Positions 25,129 to 35,990 of a stretch of DNA of 64,000 nucleotides are shown here, in pieces. The notes under the pieces were generated by a model. That model was given only the letters and a program-made list of their open reading frames with translations. It was not told the origin of the DNA and did not search any database. Each line of letters starts with the position of its first letter. Within the stretch, counting starts at the first letter, position 1. The DNA comes from Ditylenchus dipsaci (Eukaryota > Nematoda > Chromadorea > Rhabditida > Anguinidae), in contig SADC01000469.1 in assembly GCA_004194705.1 (NCBI GenBank), positions 18,323-82,322 on the forward strand, in the 5' to 3' direction. A program made the translations under genes and the position numbers.

Positions 25129-25196
25129 ATGTTAGGACGGACTGAAATATTTTTAGACTTATCTTTGAGTCTGTCCTAAACAACACTGGACTATCT
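25129..25196. repeat. Short palindrome, TTAGGACGGACT arms
   Basis: CCAGCGTATGTTAGGACGGA faces GAGTCTGTCCTAAACAACAC. The same arm occurs at 16011-16030 and near 22290 and 23893. Confidence 0.5.
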
Positions 25197-25486
25197 TTGC
25201 CTAAGCCTAAGAAATAACGAAAAAATTTGACGGGGCGAGACAAAGCAGACCCTTTTTCTGTTGGATAGGGCCAAGCTTCAATTAGATAGAAGCAATGTAT
25301 AATTTACTGAAATATTTTTTGTAGTCAAGAATTTTCATAGGCTTCTTAGAATTATTAGTTGAACTTTTACTGATACTTTATTTGTAGCGAACAATATCGA
25401 CCCTTTAAATGACAGATGTAATTAAATGAAATAAAACAAAATTCAGGTTACTGAGGTTATTTTGCGAAACATCAAAGTCTTTGCCA

Positions 25487-25615
25487 TCATATCGTTTTTT
25501 CACGAAAATCCGCAAATATATAACGCTGCAAACAGCTGCTTCTACTAACCAAAGAGTGTTTAATATAAGCGGCATAGGTCGCCACGTTCACTCCAGTCAC
25601 CGGAAAACAATAGAA
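25487..25615 (-). pseudogene. Membrane-protein exon, paralogue of the triplicated one
   Basis: FPVTGVNVATYA, then after a 2-nt deletion LILNTLWLVEAAVCSVIYLR and IFVKKR. The same segment is open in the triplicated unit (for example 45190-45011). One hydrophobic helix followed by basic residues looks like TM1 of a 7TM receptor, but the family is not certain. Confidence 0.5.
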
Positions 25616-25712
25616 ATACGATATTTCTCGACTCGACGCGTCGAAAATTTCGACTTTCGACGTTCGACCCGACGCGTCGATTCGAATATTTGACACGTTG
25701 CTTTCGTCTCGA
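25615..25712. repeat. CGACGCGTCGA word array
   Basis: Repeated CGACGCGTCGAAAATTTCGA and TTCGACTTTCGACG units. Related to 28508-28640. No ends or target duplication identified. Confidence 0.5.
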
Positions 25713-25849
25713 CACGTAAAATATCTAACTTTCCAAAACAAGGTTTTCCTCCGCTGCAGTCGAATAATGATGACTACTAGCTCGAAGCCACCTGTCGGTG
25801 GAACACCCTCGCCTTGGTCAAGCTGCTAATTAAATTTATTACTCAAGCT

Positions 25850-26350
25850 GCTCAATTCTCTTCTCACCTACCTACTCTCCTGGCTGACCTACCCACTTTC
25901 GGGCTCCCTTCTTACTCTCCTGCCTGAGTTAACTTTCGGCATACCTCTCATTTACCTGGCACCCCTAGTCACTCTCATGGCCGACTTACCTATTCTCAGG
26001 GCACCACTACCTGCGCTTCTGGCACACTTGCTGACTATTCTGGTACACCTAGATACACTTCTTGCCACCTAGCCACCTTTCTGGCTTACCTTATTCCCTG
26101 TCCTGGCTCACCTATCCATGCTCGTTGCTCGCCTTCCTTTACTGAATGTCGCACTTGCGTTCTCGGCACACCTACTCACTCGTCTGGCAACCTTCTCACT
26201 CTCCTGGCTCTCATACCTACTCTCTCGGATCACCTGCCATTCTCCAGGCACAACTACTCACTCGCCTCTACCTCTCACCTGTACTCCTACTCACTCACCT
26301 GGTACCTCTACCAACTGACCTGGTACCCCTACTGAGTCTTCTGGCATACC
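25850..26350. repeat. Diverged pyrimidine-rich minisatellite
   Basis: About 20 loose repeats of a 20-24 bp unit resembling CACCTACTCACTCTCCTGGC. It yields open frames on + (26118-26318, 26146-26364) with Thr/Leu/Ser bias that I do not regard as genes. Confidence 0.75.
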
Positions 26351-26370
26351 AAGCAATTTTTTAATGAAAA

Positions 26371-26490
26371 ACATGGATGTCAAAAGCGATAAAAAGATTA
26401 AAAGCGATAAAATTTTTGGCGTTTTGTCAAAATCCAAAAGCGATAAAAAAGCGATAAAAAAAGCGATAAAATTTTTATCGCTTTCATAAA
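26371..26490. repeat. GCGATAAAA word element, copy 1
   Basis: ATGGATGTCAAAAGCGATAA begins both this and the copy at 28857. It continues with repeated AAAAGCGATAAAA and ends with the inverse TTTTTATCGCTTT. Confidence 0.6.
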
Positions 26491-26499
26491 CCACATTTC

Positions 26500-27430
26500 A
26501 TGACGTCTTTGTGGTCTTATTTCTTGGAAATTTTAACGTAAAAAACTTTTCTTGGTACTTTTTACATCTTACACTCAATGCCACTTAATATTTGCTGGTT
26601 TTTGAGGTTGGCATTAACTAAAAATATAGTTACATGATCACGTTTTGCCGAAAGTTTCGCTATTTCACTATCAGATTTATCCTCTTTCTTGGTCAGCTTC
26701 GCCTTTTTTCCTCTTGCAATTGAACAAGTCACCGTGATGAAACTTACTAGGTGGTCTTCATGCCCATCCTCAGGCTTCCTGGTCTTTAAAAAATTATTTT
26801 AGTTTTGGAAAAACGATGTTCACCATCCCAGTGGTCCCATCTATAATAAGTTATTAGGTTTTCTGATCCATTCTGTAGTATCTAGAAACTTAGGCGGTCT
26901 GATATAGGTGGTACATCTCTATTCATTGAGTAGTCCATACACCGCGAAGTTAGGCGAATTAGTGGAGAAGACATGAAGAAGCAGAAAATACGAAAATTAT
27001 GGATTTTCAGACAAAAAGCAGGTTACCTAGGTATAGTCTCGTGATCTAGCTCGAATATGTGTGAAAATCAGGCTCGTTGGATGGCTACGAGCCTGTAGAT
27101 AATTTTAATAGCAAATTTTACATGGTAGTCGTAAAAAATTATTTTCTCTTAAATGCTTCTATAACTCTTCGAATTTAACCTAAAGTCAGTCCGGCCATTC
27201 GTAGGCACTATTTAAGCTTATGCTTACAGTAAATTTGCGTGTGGTCAGTTTGATCACACAGATAATCGAATTTTTAGCTCTATATGTGTACACACCCTTC
27301 CTGAAATAATTGTCTGGATTCCCTGTTTTTTTGCGAAATTCTTTTCTTCCAAAAGTCTCAAAAAACCATTTATTTACACTTTTAATCATATTTATGCAAC
27401 GAAAATTTCACTAAAAAAATAAAAAATGTT
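26500..27430. other. Nothing recognised
   Basis: No gene or repeat structure that I can support. Confidence 0.35.
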
Positions 27431-27849
27431 TGCTTTGGTCCATCAAGCTAAAATTATCTAGAAATTTTTCAGTACATTAATGCGCTTAAACCAGGGTTGC
27501 GAACTCAAAATTTAGAAAAAAGTACCTCGGCCAAACAAATACAATTTGTCATGTTTAGTCAAAAATGCATTTTATCCAGTGCTTATAAATTTTCGAAAAA
27601 AATTTTTTGACGTGAAACCCCGAAAACAAAAAACTGGGTCCCAAAAGAAATTTTTTGAAAATCACATTTTTCATACCATAGCTACACATATTTTCAAATT
27701 ACAGAGGAAGAAAGAAAGCTGAACTTAACACGGTTCATCCCAAAGCTGGTTTTTCAATCCTTAAAAACCCCAATTGAAGACCCTAAAATATAAACATATT
27801 TCAGTGATGGTTCCAAATGTTCCAGTATTAAATTTTCACAAAATCTCTA

Positions 27850-28225
27850 TATAGTATTTGGGACAAGCAGGTCATGCTTTTTTGACTTCAGAGGCTAGAA
27901 TGGGTCGTAGAAGAAAAAATCATTTTTGTCGCAATCACCATCGTGTTCCCCAGAATGTCAGCTTTCGTTTATGAAAAAGAGCGGCCCAAAAAAGTAAATT
28001 ATAATAGGGGATATGCTATTTTTTGAAGATCATGGTATTTGAGTCAGGACAGGGTCACACTTTTTTGACTTCGGAGGTCAAAAAATGGGTCATCGATGGC
28101 AAAAATATTTTTGTCGCTAATTTTATCATGTTCCTCAAGATGTTAGCTCCAGTTAAAAAAAGAGCGGCCAAAAAGTGAATTCTAGTAAGGGATATACTTA
28201 TTTTTATGAAGTTATATGATTGGGA
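27850..28225. repeat. Two direct repeats of about 190 bp
   Basis: Both halves contain GTCA..CTTTTTTGACTTC(A/G)GAGG, ATGGGTC, TTTTTGTCGC, GTTC..CA(G/A)GATGT and AAAGAGCGGCC in the same order and spacing. Divergence is moderate, so the duplication is old. Confidence 0.65.
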
Positions 28226-28507
28226 TCAGGAAAATATGGTTTAAATTAAAACCTTTTTTGTATCTAGAGGCATTCAAAAATATACATTCGAGCTTAAATT
28301 TCAAAAGCCAGTTGTAAGCATAACGAGCAAGCTAAGCACGAATTTGTTGTCAGCAATTAGATTGTCTGTTGTGAAATGTATGTATAGGCGCTGATGGGCG
28401 CCTGCCGACCCTTGTACTTCAGTATGCGATACTTGCTGGCAGTTTTTTGTTTCTTCTTGGTATTATTTGAAAAAATATCCTTTTCTTTAAAAGAATTATT
28501 TGTAGGG

Positions 28508-28640
28508 TTGTCGACGCGTCGAAAATTTCGACGCGTCAAGTCGACTCGAAAGTCGAAATTTTCGACGCGTCGAGTCGAGAGTCGAAATTTTCGACGCGTC
28601 GAGTCAAAAGTCGAAAATTTTTTCTACACGTAAAATTGAA
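28508..28640. repeat. CGACGCGTCGA word array, hAT-like end
   Basis: Begins TAGGGTTGTCGACGCGTCG, then four or more CGACGCGTCGA palindromes joined by AGTCGAAATTTT. The TAGGGTTG start is typical of some hAT ends. The opposite end is missing or mutated. Confidence 0.5.
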
Positions 28641-28856
28641 GGTCAAAAACTTTTCCGAACTGGCAGGTATATATCCAACCACTACCCTAACTATAAATTC
28701 TTACAACTACAACAAATTACAACAACTTTCTCGTTGACAAGCTTACTTAACTGTACCGAAATGGTAGTATTCAGGTATTTTACCGGTCAGTGGCGCGTGA
28801 AGTTAGTTCTGAGTCCGGTGCCAAAATATGCCTCGATCTCACTTTTGATTTTTCAT

Positions 28857-28975
28857 CATGGATGTCAAAAGCGATAAAATTCAAACGAGAATTATTTTTA
28901 AAAAAGGCGATAAAATTTTTATCGCAAGCGATAAAAAAATTTATCGCTTTTTATCGCTTTTATAAATTACAATTT
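28857..28975. repeat. GCGATAAAA word element, copy 2
   Basis: Starts ATGGATGTCAAAAGCGATAA like 26371 and folds back on TTTTTATCGCTTTTATAAA. Confidence 0.6.
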
Positions 28976-29124
28976 GTGGTGTTCTTTAGTAAGCCTCCAT
29001 ATAGTTTAGCCCTTGGGGACTGCATAGAACACAAATCATGTCGAGGGCTATTCTATACAGAGGACTACTGTATATTATTTTCGGTGTTGACCGAGCACTA
29101 TTTGTCGTATTTAAGGTATTTGCA

Positions 29125-29290
29125 ATGAGTGGTGGTCCAGCAACCAAGCGATCTAGGATGCCAAGGTAACTTTCTGATGTTTTTATGTTAAATTGTTTGC
29201 TTATTTAGGAAACTTTCAATCCAGAGTATGATGAACTTGTGGCCTGAAAGAGCAAGCAATGCTGGGGCTGTTTCGACACAAGACGGATGA
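29125..29290 (+). CDS. Short two-exon candidate, unknown
   Basis: ATG at 29125 reads MSGGPATKRSRMPR to a donor at 29166; a 43-nt GT..AG intron; then exon 29209-29290 to TGA. The product would be 41 aa. A TATA-like GTATTTAAGG lies about 10 nt upstream, too close for a normal promoter. It ends about 120 bp before the TIR element at 29411. It could be the 5' remnant of a host gene. Confidence 0.3.
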
Positions 29291-29951
29291 TGGGGATCTT
29301 ACGAATAGATGATCAGAGCTTCATCTGATTTCTAGATTCTCTTCGTTAATTTTCGTAAGTCTTCATTGCGTTTTGCAAGCAGTTTTTAGCTTGTTGCTTT
29401 CAGGATTGAACACGGCCTTTCAAAAACTGCATTCTAGTGCATTAGCGAAATTTGGCGCCAAATCAAAAATTTGAAAACCGCTTTTTTATTTTATTTTATC
29501 CAGCACTTCTGGTTTTACTTTTTTCGCTGTCACTCATGTAAGTTTATTGTCAAAAAACTCACCAAATTCAGCGCTTTCGAACAAGCTATCACGTGCCCGA
29601 TAAACTTAACGAATTTCAAAACTAGAAGAGATTTTCGTGAATATTTCTGAAATTTTATTCGATTTATTTTACTTGATTGATATCAACGCCGATTTTTTTG
29701 ACAATAAATTGCTGAAGCAAGACGAGACGTGATAGATGAGTGAATTTGCTACATTTTGGTACCAAGGACATATACAAAAAATACAAATTTCGGGTGTCTT
29801 ATACAAAAGTTAGATGGGAAACGCAAAAACCCTATTTTTACTCGGAAAAATGCCAGTTGTTCGCTTCAAACGGTCTCTAGTTTCTAAAATAACATCTTCA
29901 CGAAATTCGGCTCAACTTTTCGAGTAGTTTAATGTATGAGCTACGTTTTGG

Positions 29952-29960
29952 TATATAAAT
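29952..29960 (+). promoter_or_regulatory. TATA-like box
   Basis: TATATAAAT lies 77 nt upstream of the splice acceptor that precedes the ATG at 30038. Position and sequence fit a promoter for the downstream gene; not proven. Confidence 0.35.
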
Positions 29961-30037
29961 TGTACGTAAAACTCCGTGGTTTTGCACTTTTTCCGTCGTT
30001 TATGTCGTCCACCATTTTTGTATTTTCAGGTGATTCA

Positions 30038-30853
30038 ATGGTGCAGACGAGACGTGCTACTGTGGTACGAAAAGAGCTAACAACAAAGCAACCTGTCACT
30101 CTGAGAACTGTGGAAGCAACAATGGCTGCTGTGGAAGCGAAGAGAGCAAGAAAAATCTCAAAGGAAATAGCTAGTTCCCGAGCAAAGGAAGCGACCAGAA
30201 TACGTCTTTTGTAAGCTGTTTTACTTTACTCTTTGGTAGTGCTTATAAGTTTTTGTTTTAGCAAAACTGGCCGAACGGAAAGAAGAGCAATTGCGACAAT
30301 ACTCTCAAGTACCTCTGAAATGAAAGACTCAAACAGGTCAGTTTTTTGTGTGATAGAAAGCGCCTCAACTGCTCCCAGTGTCTCCACGCTACCAGTGCAC
30401 TATTAAACCTGTTCGTCTTTCAGGTATGCACTCAGTCTGCAGTCTGCTGAAGTGCCTCCTCTTGGTCTTTGCTATTTGGTGCATGCGATAAGTTGAAGAA
30501 CAAACCAGTCCTCAGTTCAATTGACTACTCAGGCAATGGAATTCCAGACCAGGTAAATTGTTACATGATTTTGTTTTGTATGCATACCTGTTTTAGAATT
30601 ATCTCTTCTCGGGTGTGGCTGGTCGTTACAGCTATGTGATCTTGGACAGCTTGTACAAAAATGGTAATTTTACAATTTCGTAGACTGTTCTCACATTTGC
30701 ACTGTCCTAGATATGTCTGAGGCCGAAGGACTAGATGCTCTGAACAAGTACTTAATGGAAATTAAGAAGCGCCCTGTGGTCAGCCAAAATAACTTCAGCG
30801 TGATTATTATCGACAAAGATGAAGCCCGCCATTTGGATGACATCAAGCTCTAA
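30038..30853 (+). CDS. Proteasome beta-4-like subunit with a novel basic N-terminus
   Basis: Five exons: 30038-30210, 30262-30336, 30424-30552, 30597-30663 and 30711-30853 (TAA), with introns of 44-87 nt, all GT..AG. An acceptor (TATTTTCAG) lies 8 nt before the ATG, fitting trans-splicing. Exons 3-5 align by eye with the C-terminal half of PSMB2 (C. elegans pbs-4 type): FGACDKLKNKP, IDYSGN, VAGRYSYVILDSLYKNDMSE, then a helix and NNFSVIIIDKDEARHLDDI. The N-terminal 80 or so residues are Lys/Arg/Ala/Thr-rich (MVQTRRATVVRKEL) and do not resemble the usual LIGI.G.D.V start. Exon 3 needs one extra T in TTT (near 30478) to reach the beta-4 frame; as written it stops at TGA soon after. The corrected length is about 195 aa, close to normal beta-4. 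Beta-4 is non-catalytic in the 20S core. Confidence 0.65.
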
Positions 30854-30911
30854 ATTATGTGCCTATGGATTGTTGTCACTGTTTTGTTGTTTTTACGTTG
30901 CAGAGATCTTT

Positions 30912-30917
30912 AATAAA
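30912..30917 (+). terminator. Polyadenylation signal
   Basis: AATAAA 59 nt after the stop codon of the proteasome-like gene. Confidence 0.55.
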
Positions 30918-31734
30918 GAAACTTTGGTCTATTTGAGGTTTAGAACCATATTAGCAATTTGCGAATAAAGTCTTCTGACTGTTTTAATTATGTGGTGCCA
31001 GCGCTTTACGTTACACAATTTCCCAATTGTGTGGGTCTGCAGGCTCACACGAAAAACTATAATTTGTGGAATCGGTGTATGATGCTGAAGTAAAATGATA
31101 AATTTTGCTTTTGTTTTGAAGTCTCGCTTTTTTGATATTTTTTGCACTTTAGTTTTTTTATAGCGAAATTTGACGCTTTACCATCTTCGTGTATGGTGTG
31201 CTATGTGTCATAAAAGGTTGAAATGGTGTAATTATGTTTCGCAAAAATTCATATTTTGCTAAAAAAAATTACACGGCAAAAGCAAAAAAAAAGAAAGAAA
31301 CCAATAAATTTTGAAAAAGACTTTCAAAAATCTTGGCGTTTTGTTTATTTTTAAATGCACTAGAATGCAGTTTTTGAGGGCCGTGTGAAGCTGACAAGGC
31401 TGGCTTAAAGAAGACCGCCAAGGATTTGCTATCTTAAGGTATACAGTAAGCAAGGGGTTCGATGACTAGTCAAACATGCTTTCGTACGTAATAGTTTTCG
31501 ATTGTAATCCCGTGTAGTCTAGTTAACTTCTATGAATTTCGGTCGATACTTGGCGTCAAGTGTAGGATCGAAACCAAGAGGGAAGTATTAGCTGTTAGTT
31601 TGCAGGTGCGTTATTAAATTTTAGAGTCCTTTTTTTCCTATCATATCTATTGCGATTACATATTCAGGGGTCCTTCGAGGAGCATGCCGGTTAGCCTTTC
31701 ACGCTAGTGTTGCATTCGATCATCTGCAAAGGCG

Positions 31735-31953
31735 GTGATCAAACCGAGAGCTCAGGACTTCTTTCTTCCTCATCTTTCTTCGCGGTCATTGCCAAATGGA
31801 GCAGCACTTAAGGAATACTTTGCTGTTCGATCTTCTTTCGCGAAATTCAACTATCAGAGTGTCTACATAAATAAAATTCGGATGTATAATTTTCTTTTTG
31901 TTGCTGTTATTACCACTGCGCTGGTTGAATTAGTCGTTTATTTGCTCGAATAA
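31735..31953 (+). CDS. Small tail-anchored-type ORF, unknown
   Basis: A 72-codon frame, polar and basic first, ending in a hydrophobic segment (YNFLFVAVITTALVELVVYL) two residues before the stop. Codon use looks more coding-like than its surroundings. It could be the last exon of a small membrane protein. No family recognised. Confidence 0.3.
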   Translation: MIKPRAQDFFLPHLSSRSLPNGAALKEYFAVRSSFAKFNYQSVYINKIRMYNFLFVAVITTALVELVVYLLE

Positions 31954-32049
31954 ACTTGTTGTCAACCAGTGAAATTTTTAGGCTTAGACATTCCCTCTCT
32001 TTAGCTGTTTTCTGCGGGTTCAACAGTCCATCTCTCAAACTGCTTTACT

Positions 32050-32300
32050 CCCCGAGTAGCGATTTTTCACATTTTTCGAGTTTTCACATTTTTTCGATTT
32101 TTCACATTTCACATTTTTTTTTAATTGAAGCTTGGCCGAGAGCTGAAAACCGAGAGCTGAACCGAGAGCTAAAAAAAAGGAACGAAAGAGAAAACATACC
32201 TGAGGCCAAAGCGAGGATGACAGCATCAACAGAGAAGAGAGCCGAAATTTTTAAAACCGAGAGCTGAAGGAGTCGAATGAAGCTGGGGATCTCAGGAGTC
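32050..32300. repeat. CCGAGAGCTGAA and TTTTTCACATTT word arrays
   Basis: TTTTCACATTTTTTCGA-like words (32065-32115) followed by repeated CCGAGAGCTGAA (32140-32265) and GAGTCGAATGA twice. The frames on both strands are repeat-derived. Confidence 0.5.
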
Positions 32301-32700
32301 GAATGACTGTTTTGGATTGTGATTGTGAGATTATGTTTGGTTTGCTTTTTTGGATTTCAAAGAGCAAGTTGGGTTTTTTTTGCTTCGAAAGTCAAAATCT
32401 CAGAGCTTTTACTGATGGGATTTTTTCGTGCTACGCTCAGAATGTAGCCCAGAATCTCGGCTTTCTTGTAAAAAAGATCGGTCCAGAATGAGGACCGGAA
32501 CTCGGGGATATGGACGCTTTTAAGGAGATGGTCATTTAGACGGAATTTAAGGTTGTGTTTTGGTACTAGACATTATTTTTGAAATAACAAATAATGACAT
32601 TTGATCAATACAAAAATATAAAAAAATTACTTCTTTCATGGCGTTATTTACGCATGAAAAATTTTACTAAGCAAAAACGGTAGCAAACAGAGAAAATGAT
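32300..32700. other. Nothing recognised
   Basis: No supported gene or repeat. Confidence 0.35.
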
Positions 32701-32714
32701 TTTTTCTTTTTAAA

Positions 32715-32856
32715 ATTTTCGACCGGCCGAGTCGAGCCGAAAGCCGGAAACCGAAATTTTCGGCCGGCCGAGCCGAGCCGAAAGCCGAAAACCGAAAAAA
32801 TATCGGTTTTCGGCCGGAAAAGCCGAAAATCGGCCGGCCGGCCGGCCGACGACCCT
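32715..32856. repeat. GGCCGGCCGA word array, hAT-like end
   Basis: Alternating GGCCGGCCGAG, GAGCCGAAAGCCG and CGGTTTTCGGCCGG, ending GGCCGACGACCCTA. Inverted, that end is TAGGGTCGTCGGCC, close to the TAGGGTTGTCG start at 28510. It sits against an FB1 copy (TGTCTAAGGTATGTGTGTG). Confidence 0.6.
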
Positions 32857-32930
32857 ATGTCTAAGGTATGTGTGTGTGTGCGTATGTCAACTTCAAGCCG
32901 GCAAGCCTTTGAGAGGAACGCAATAGTCTT
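32856..32930. repeat. FB1 half copy
   Basis: TGTCTAAGGTATGTGTGTGT, CAACTTCAAGCC. The other arm is missing. Confidence 0.5.
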
Positions 32931-33168
32931 GAAGGATTACATCCAACCACCACATCAATTTTAGCAATACTCAAAATTAGGTGAGCATCACCAGGTTTTG
33001 GAGTGGTTCACCAGGTTTTGGAGTCCTAAGCCACAGATGTTATGAAACAGTGCCAATGTTTTTGATCACTTATTCCCACAAAGTACTCAACAAAAATGTT
33101 TATCAAAATAATCCTTTTTTGGATTGACCCGCCTTGAAATTTTCATTCAGCGGCGGGCATTCCCCTCT

Positions 33169-33375
33169 TTAGGAGGCTCTTTTTGCCAGCCATAGTGAAT
33201 AAAACGGGCGGAAGTTCATCTTCTTGTTACTACTATACTTAACGTAAAAGATGTTGCGTATAAAAAACGTATTTTTAGCCTGAATGAATCCAGAGGCAGC
33301 ATTTTCTGAGTTTACACTTAACCTTGAGCCCAAATCCTTGGGAAACGGTTGATGAATGTAGATATCACCGTCCAT
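33169..33375 (-). CDS. Short N-terminal exon candidate, unknown
   Basis: ATG at 33375 reads MDGDIYIHQPFPKDLGSR, then either stays open to 33169 or splices through a 44-nt GT..AG intron (about 33322-33279) into RLKIRFLYATSFT and soon stops. The polar start followed by a possible helix suggests a membrane-protein N-terminus. No downstream exons were recognised. Confidence 0.3.
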   Translation of the reverse strand: MDGDIYIHQPFPKDLGSRLSVNSENAASGFIQAKNTFFIRNIFYVKYSSNKKMNFRPFYSLWLAKRAS

Positions 33376-33529
33376 TTTTATTTATTACTCGCACTATTTC
33401 AGTAAATGAACAATTGATCAATTTTACAAATGTATTGTCATACAAATTGTCGATGACATGAAGTTACAAAAATTCAATAATAAATAGAGTTACTTTTTTT
33501 AAATACAGTAGTAAATGAGATTTTTTTCT

Positions 33530-33640
33530 CGCCGCTGCCGCTGCTTTTTTGGCCCTTCCGCACCGCGCATTTTCCGCGCTGTCGCTGTTTTTCTGAAAAT
33601 CCGCCGCTCATCGCCGCCGCTGCCGCTCTTTTTTTTGCGT
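33530..33640. repeat. CGCTGCCGCTGC word array
   Basis: Repeats of CGCCGCTGCCGCT interrupted by GCGCATTTTCCGCGC. It begins CAGTAGTAAATGAGA, hAT-like, but no partner end was found. Confidence 0.5.
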
Positions 33641-33659
33641 GTCAAAGTATGCTTGCGAG

Positions 33660-34330
33660 CTCGTTTTTCACTCACCCAAGACGTCTTCTAAGTAATTTTT
33701 ATACGCTAAAACCGTTAAAAAAGTAGTTTCCAAAGAATTTCCGCACTGAAAAATAGTTTTCAAAAAAAATTTGGTTACCATAAGTTGACCGATTGCCTTG
33801 GTCCCCAAGCTGAAAATCGGGTATCAAGGTATCCTACCGCGTTTGGTCACTGGAGCTAGGCAAAAAGGTCTCCATATGTAGCGCAGGGGCTTGGCTGCTT
33901 GGGGTCGAGACGCGCACACCAACATACCTTAGACTTAAATCACTCCAAAGTGACTCTGGATTAGAGTTGTGAAATGGACATATGTCCAGGCATATGTCCG
34001 GACATATGCCCGGACATATGTCCGATTTGAAAATGTCCGGACATTTCACAACTCTACTCTGGATGCATAAAAACAATACCAGAGTTTCTTTATGCGGTGA
34101 GTACCAGCTAACAAAACTATGTTCAAATCCATATTTTCGGTATTTTTAAGGATATCCAGGTACCCTTTTTGGTTTATTCAGCTTGGGGGACCAAGGCAAT
34201 TGGTCAAGTTACGGTAACCAATTTTTTTTTGAAATACTTTTTGTTTAGTACGGAAATTGTTAGAAAACAACTTTTTTATCGTTTTTAGCGTATAAAAATG
34301 TCTTACAAGACGTTTAAACACTATTTATAG
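33660..34330. repeat. FB1 element with long outer arms
   Basis: The left arm (33660-33830) and right arm (34170-34330) are about 80% inverted matches: AAGACGTCTTCTAAG..TTTTTATACGC, GGAATTTC..GCAC, TTGGTTACCATAAGTTGACC, TTGCCTTGGTCCCCAAGCTG against their inverses. The centre holds the GCGCACACC..ACCTTAGAC palindrome half and a nested hAT MITE. The first base of the triplicated unit (33934) lies inside it. Confidence 0.7.
33962..34056. mobile_element. 95-bp hAT MITE, GGACATATGTCC-word family
   Basis: TAGAGTTGTGAAATG and CATTTCACAACTCTA are perfect inverted ends. The 8-bp target duplication ctctggat (33954-33961, 34057-34064) is perfect. The interior is only overlapping GGACATATGTCC/GGCATATGTCCGG palindromes. 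It is present in each tandem unit (about 38899-38994, 43853-43947), so the insertion predates the triplication. Confidence 0.9.
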
Positions 34331-34339
34331 TTGACCAAA

Positions 34340-35110
34340 AAAGGGCCCCAAGTAAACAAGTGCCGTTTTTGTATTTGGTGGTTAAGACCTTAGTCTGATT
34401 GCATAGCCAATATTCGACTTTCAATCAATTTTTTCGAGATCTTGAAACGATAGCCCTAACAAGTTTCGATAAAAAGGCTTAAAAACTAGTGAAAATCTCA
34501 GGTGAATCGAGGCCTTTTCAAATTTCATATTTTCATACAATATAATGCGTTTTATACAAACTTTCTAGGCTATCCGCCCCAAATCTCAGACAATTAAATG
34601 AAAAATCTCATATTGGACAGACAATGAGAAAACTCTCTTGCGGGCAAGTAGAAAAGACACTTTAATTATAATTTTTCCTTGACTTTCCAAAACTTCATCA
34701 AATTAATTCTCGTTTGAATTTGGCTGGTACCCTTATTTTAATAAATATTCCCATCAGCGACGAGCATGCCCCTTAAGATATGGACCTTATTAGAAAGTGG
34801 GGCCTATTTGAAGAGTGGGGCCATATTAGAAATAATACGGCATATAACTTTGTTTTTTTACAAACCAAAAATAAGTAAATACTAGTAGTGATCACAAGCT
34901 CGCTTAAAAAGTATAATACTTAGTATATGTCAAAAATATTAGTATATGTCTAAGCTTCACTTTCGCGAGTACAATAATTTATTTGCAAGTAAAATACACA
35001 CTTATTTACATCTATAAATGTTAATATGCAAATACCTTATTGCTTATAATAAGGCGGCCCCATTGCGTTCAAAATCGTATTCTCTCACCTTATTAGAAGA
35101 AATACAGTAT
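34340..35110. other. Unit interior: MITE remnants
   Basis: No gene. 34780-35110 is a foldback remnant (GACCTTATTAGAAAGTGGGG ... CACCTTATTAGAAGAAATAC) of the ATACGG-type MITE family. Repeated in units 2 and 3. Confidence 0.5.
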
Positions 35111-35120
35111 TAACGTGAGA

Positions 35121-35299
35121 TCATATTACTCTGGCCACTCTGCAAATGGCAATCTTTTTTCAATGATATCTCTTCGGATAAAAATCCGCAATATATTACA
35201 CTACAAACGGCTGCTTCCACTAACCAAAGAGTATTTAATATGAGACCAGCGTAGTTTGCCACGTTCACGCAGTCACCGGAAAAGAATAAATTGTAAATT
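35121..35299 (-). CDS. Membrane-protein exon, unit 1
   Basis: Reads GVNVANYAGLILNTLWLVEA, AVCSVIYLRI and a basic end. In this copy a missing C (CACGCAGTC) breaks the frame near the 5' end; unit 3 is intact. It resembles TM1 of a nematode 7TM receptor; paralogue at 25487-25615. Confidence 0.45.
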
Positions 35300-35990
35300 A
35301 ATATTTAGGGCTTTATTCTATGGTAAGTAAAACTTTTTCTAATCATCCAACCTAATTTTTCGCAAAATATTTTGTAACCACTTTTACTAGAGTGGTTTAC
35401 GGTTGGCCAATCAACTCAGTTAACCAGACCAGAAAGATTCATTAACCAGAGAAAAATTAGAACCGCAAACTAGTTAAGTCAGAAGCCGCTTTAAGAATCG
35501 GGAAAAATTGATATAGTGTGGTACAATAGTACCTGTTCAAATTATTGTTATTGTTTTAAAATTAAATTCATTCATTAAATTTCGAAATGTAGGCTGTTAT
35601 GGCACGGCGAGAATTCCGCGGGAGAAAATTTCGTGAAATAAATGAAATCGGACGGAATATTAGCGGCTTGTTTTTTTTGTTAATTCAGATTTGCAGCCCG
35701 TCTTTTTAAGGACGCGACATTTGAAGACCAACATTTAGGAACGCGACATTTAAAGGGGCGGACTTTATATACGCATCGCCTTAGGTCACAGGTTCGACTA
35801 CCACTGGCTGCAGACCTTATTTTTTTCTCTTTTTATTTACAAGCTTAGTGTCGGAATGTAGCTAAAGTTCTGGGCTTTCATTTGAGCTATCATACAGATG
35901 AAAAGTTGGTATAAAGTGAGGGCTAAAATTTAAAAAAATCCAATTCAATGAAAACTCAATAGGACTATATCATTACTTTTCGGTAGTATC

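Larger units (their letters stand above)
29411..31385. mobile_element. TIR element carrying a proteasome beta-4-like gene
   Basis: Left end CACGGCCTTTCAAAAACTGC and right end (inverted) CACGGCCCTCAAAAACTGC continue to pair through ATTCTAGTGCATT, giving about 33 bp with one gap, then weaker pairing. The flanks are TGAA on both sides (29407-29410, 31386-31389). A 4-bp duplication with a CAC terminus is unlike Tc1, hAT or MULE; CMC/Chapaev-type elements have such features, but no transposase was found. The only gene inside is 30038-30853. Confidence 0.6.

Noticed and set aside
26118..26364. Thr/Leu/Ser-rich ORFs
   Set aside because: Translations of the diverged pyrimidine-rich minisatellite at 25850-26350.
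33962..34056. CRISPR-like or operator array of GGACATATGTCC palindromes
   Set aside because: Perfect inverted ends and an 8-bp target duplication show a hAT MITE; the context is eukaryotic.
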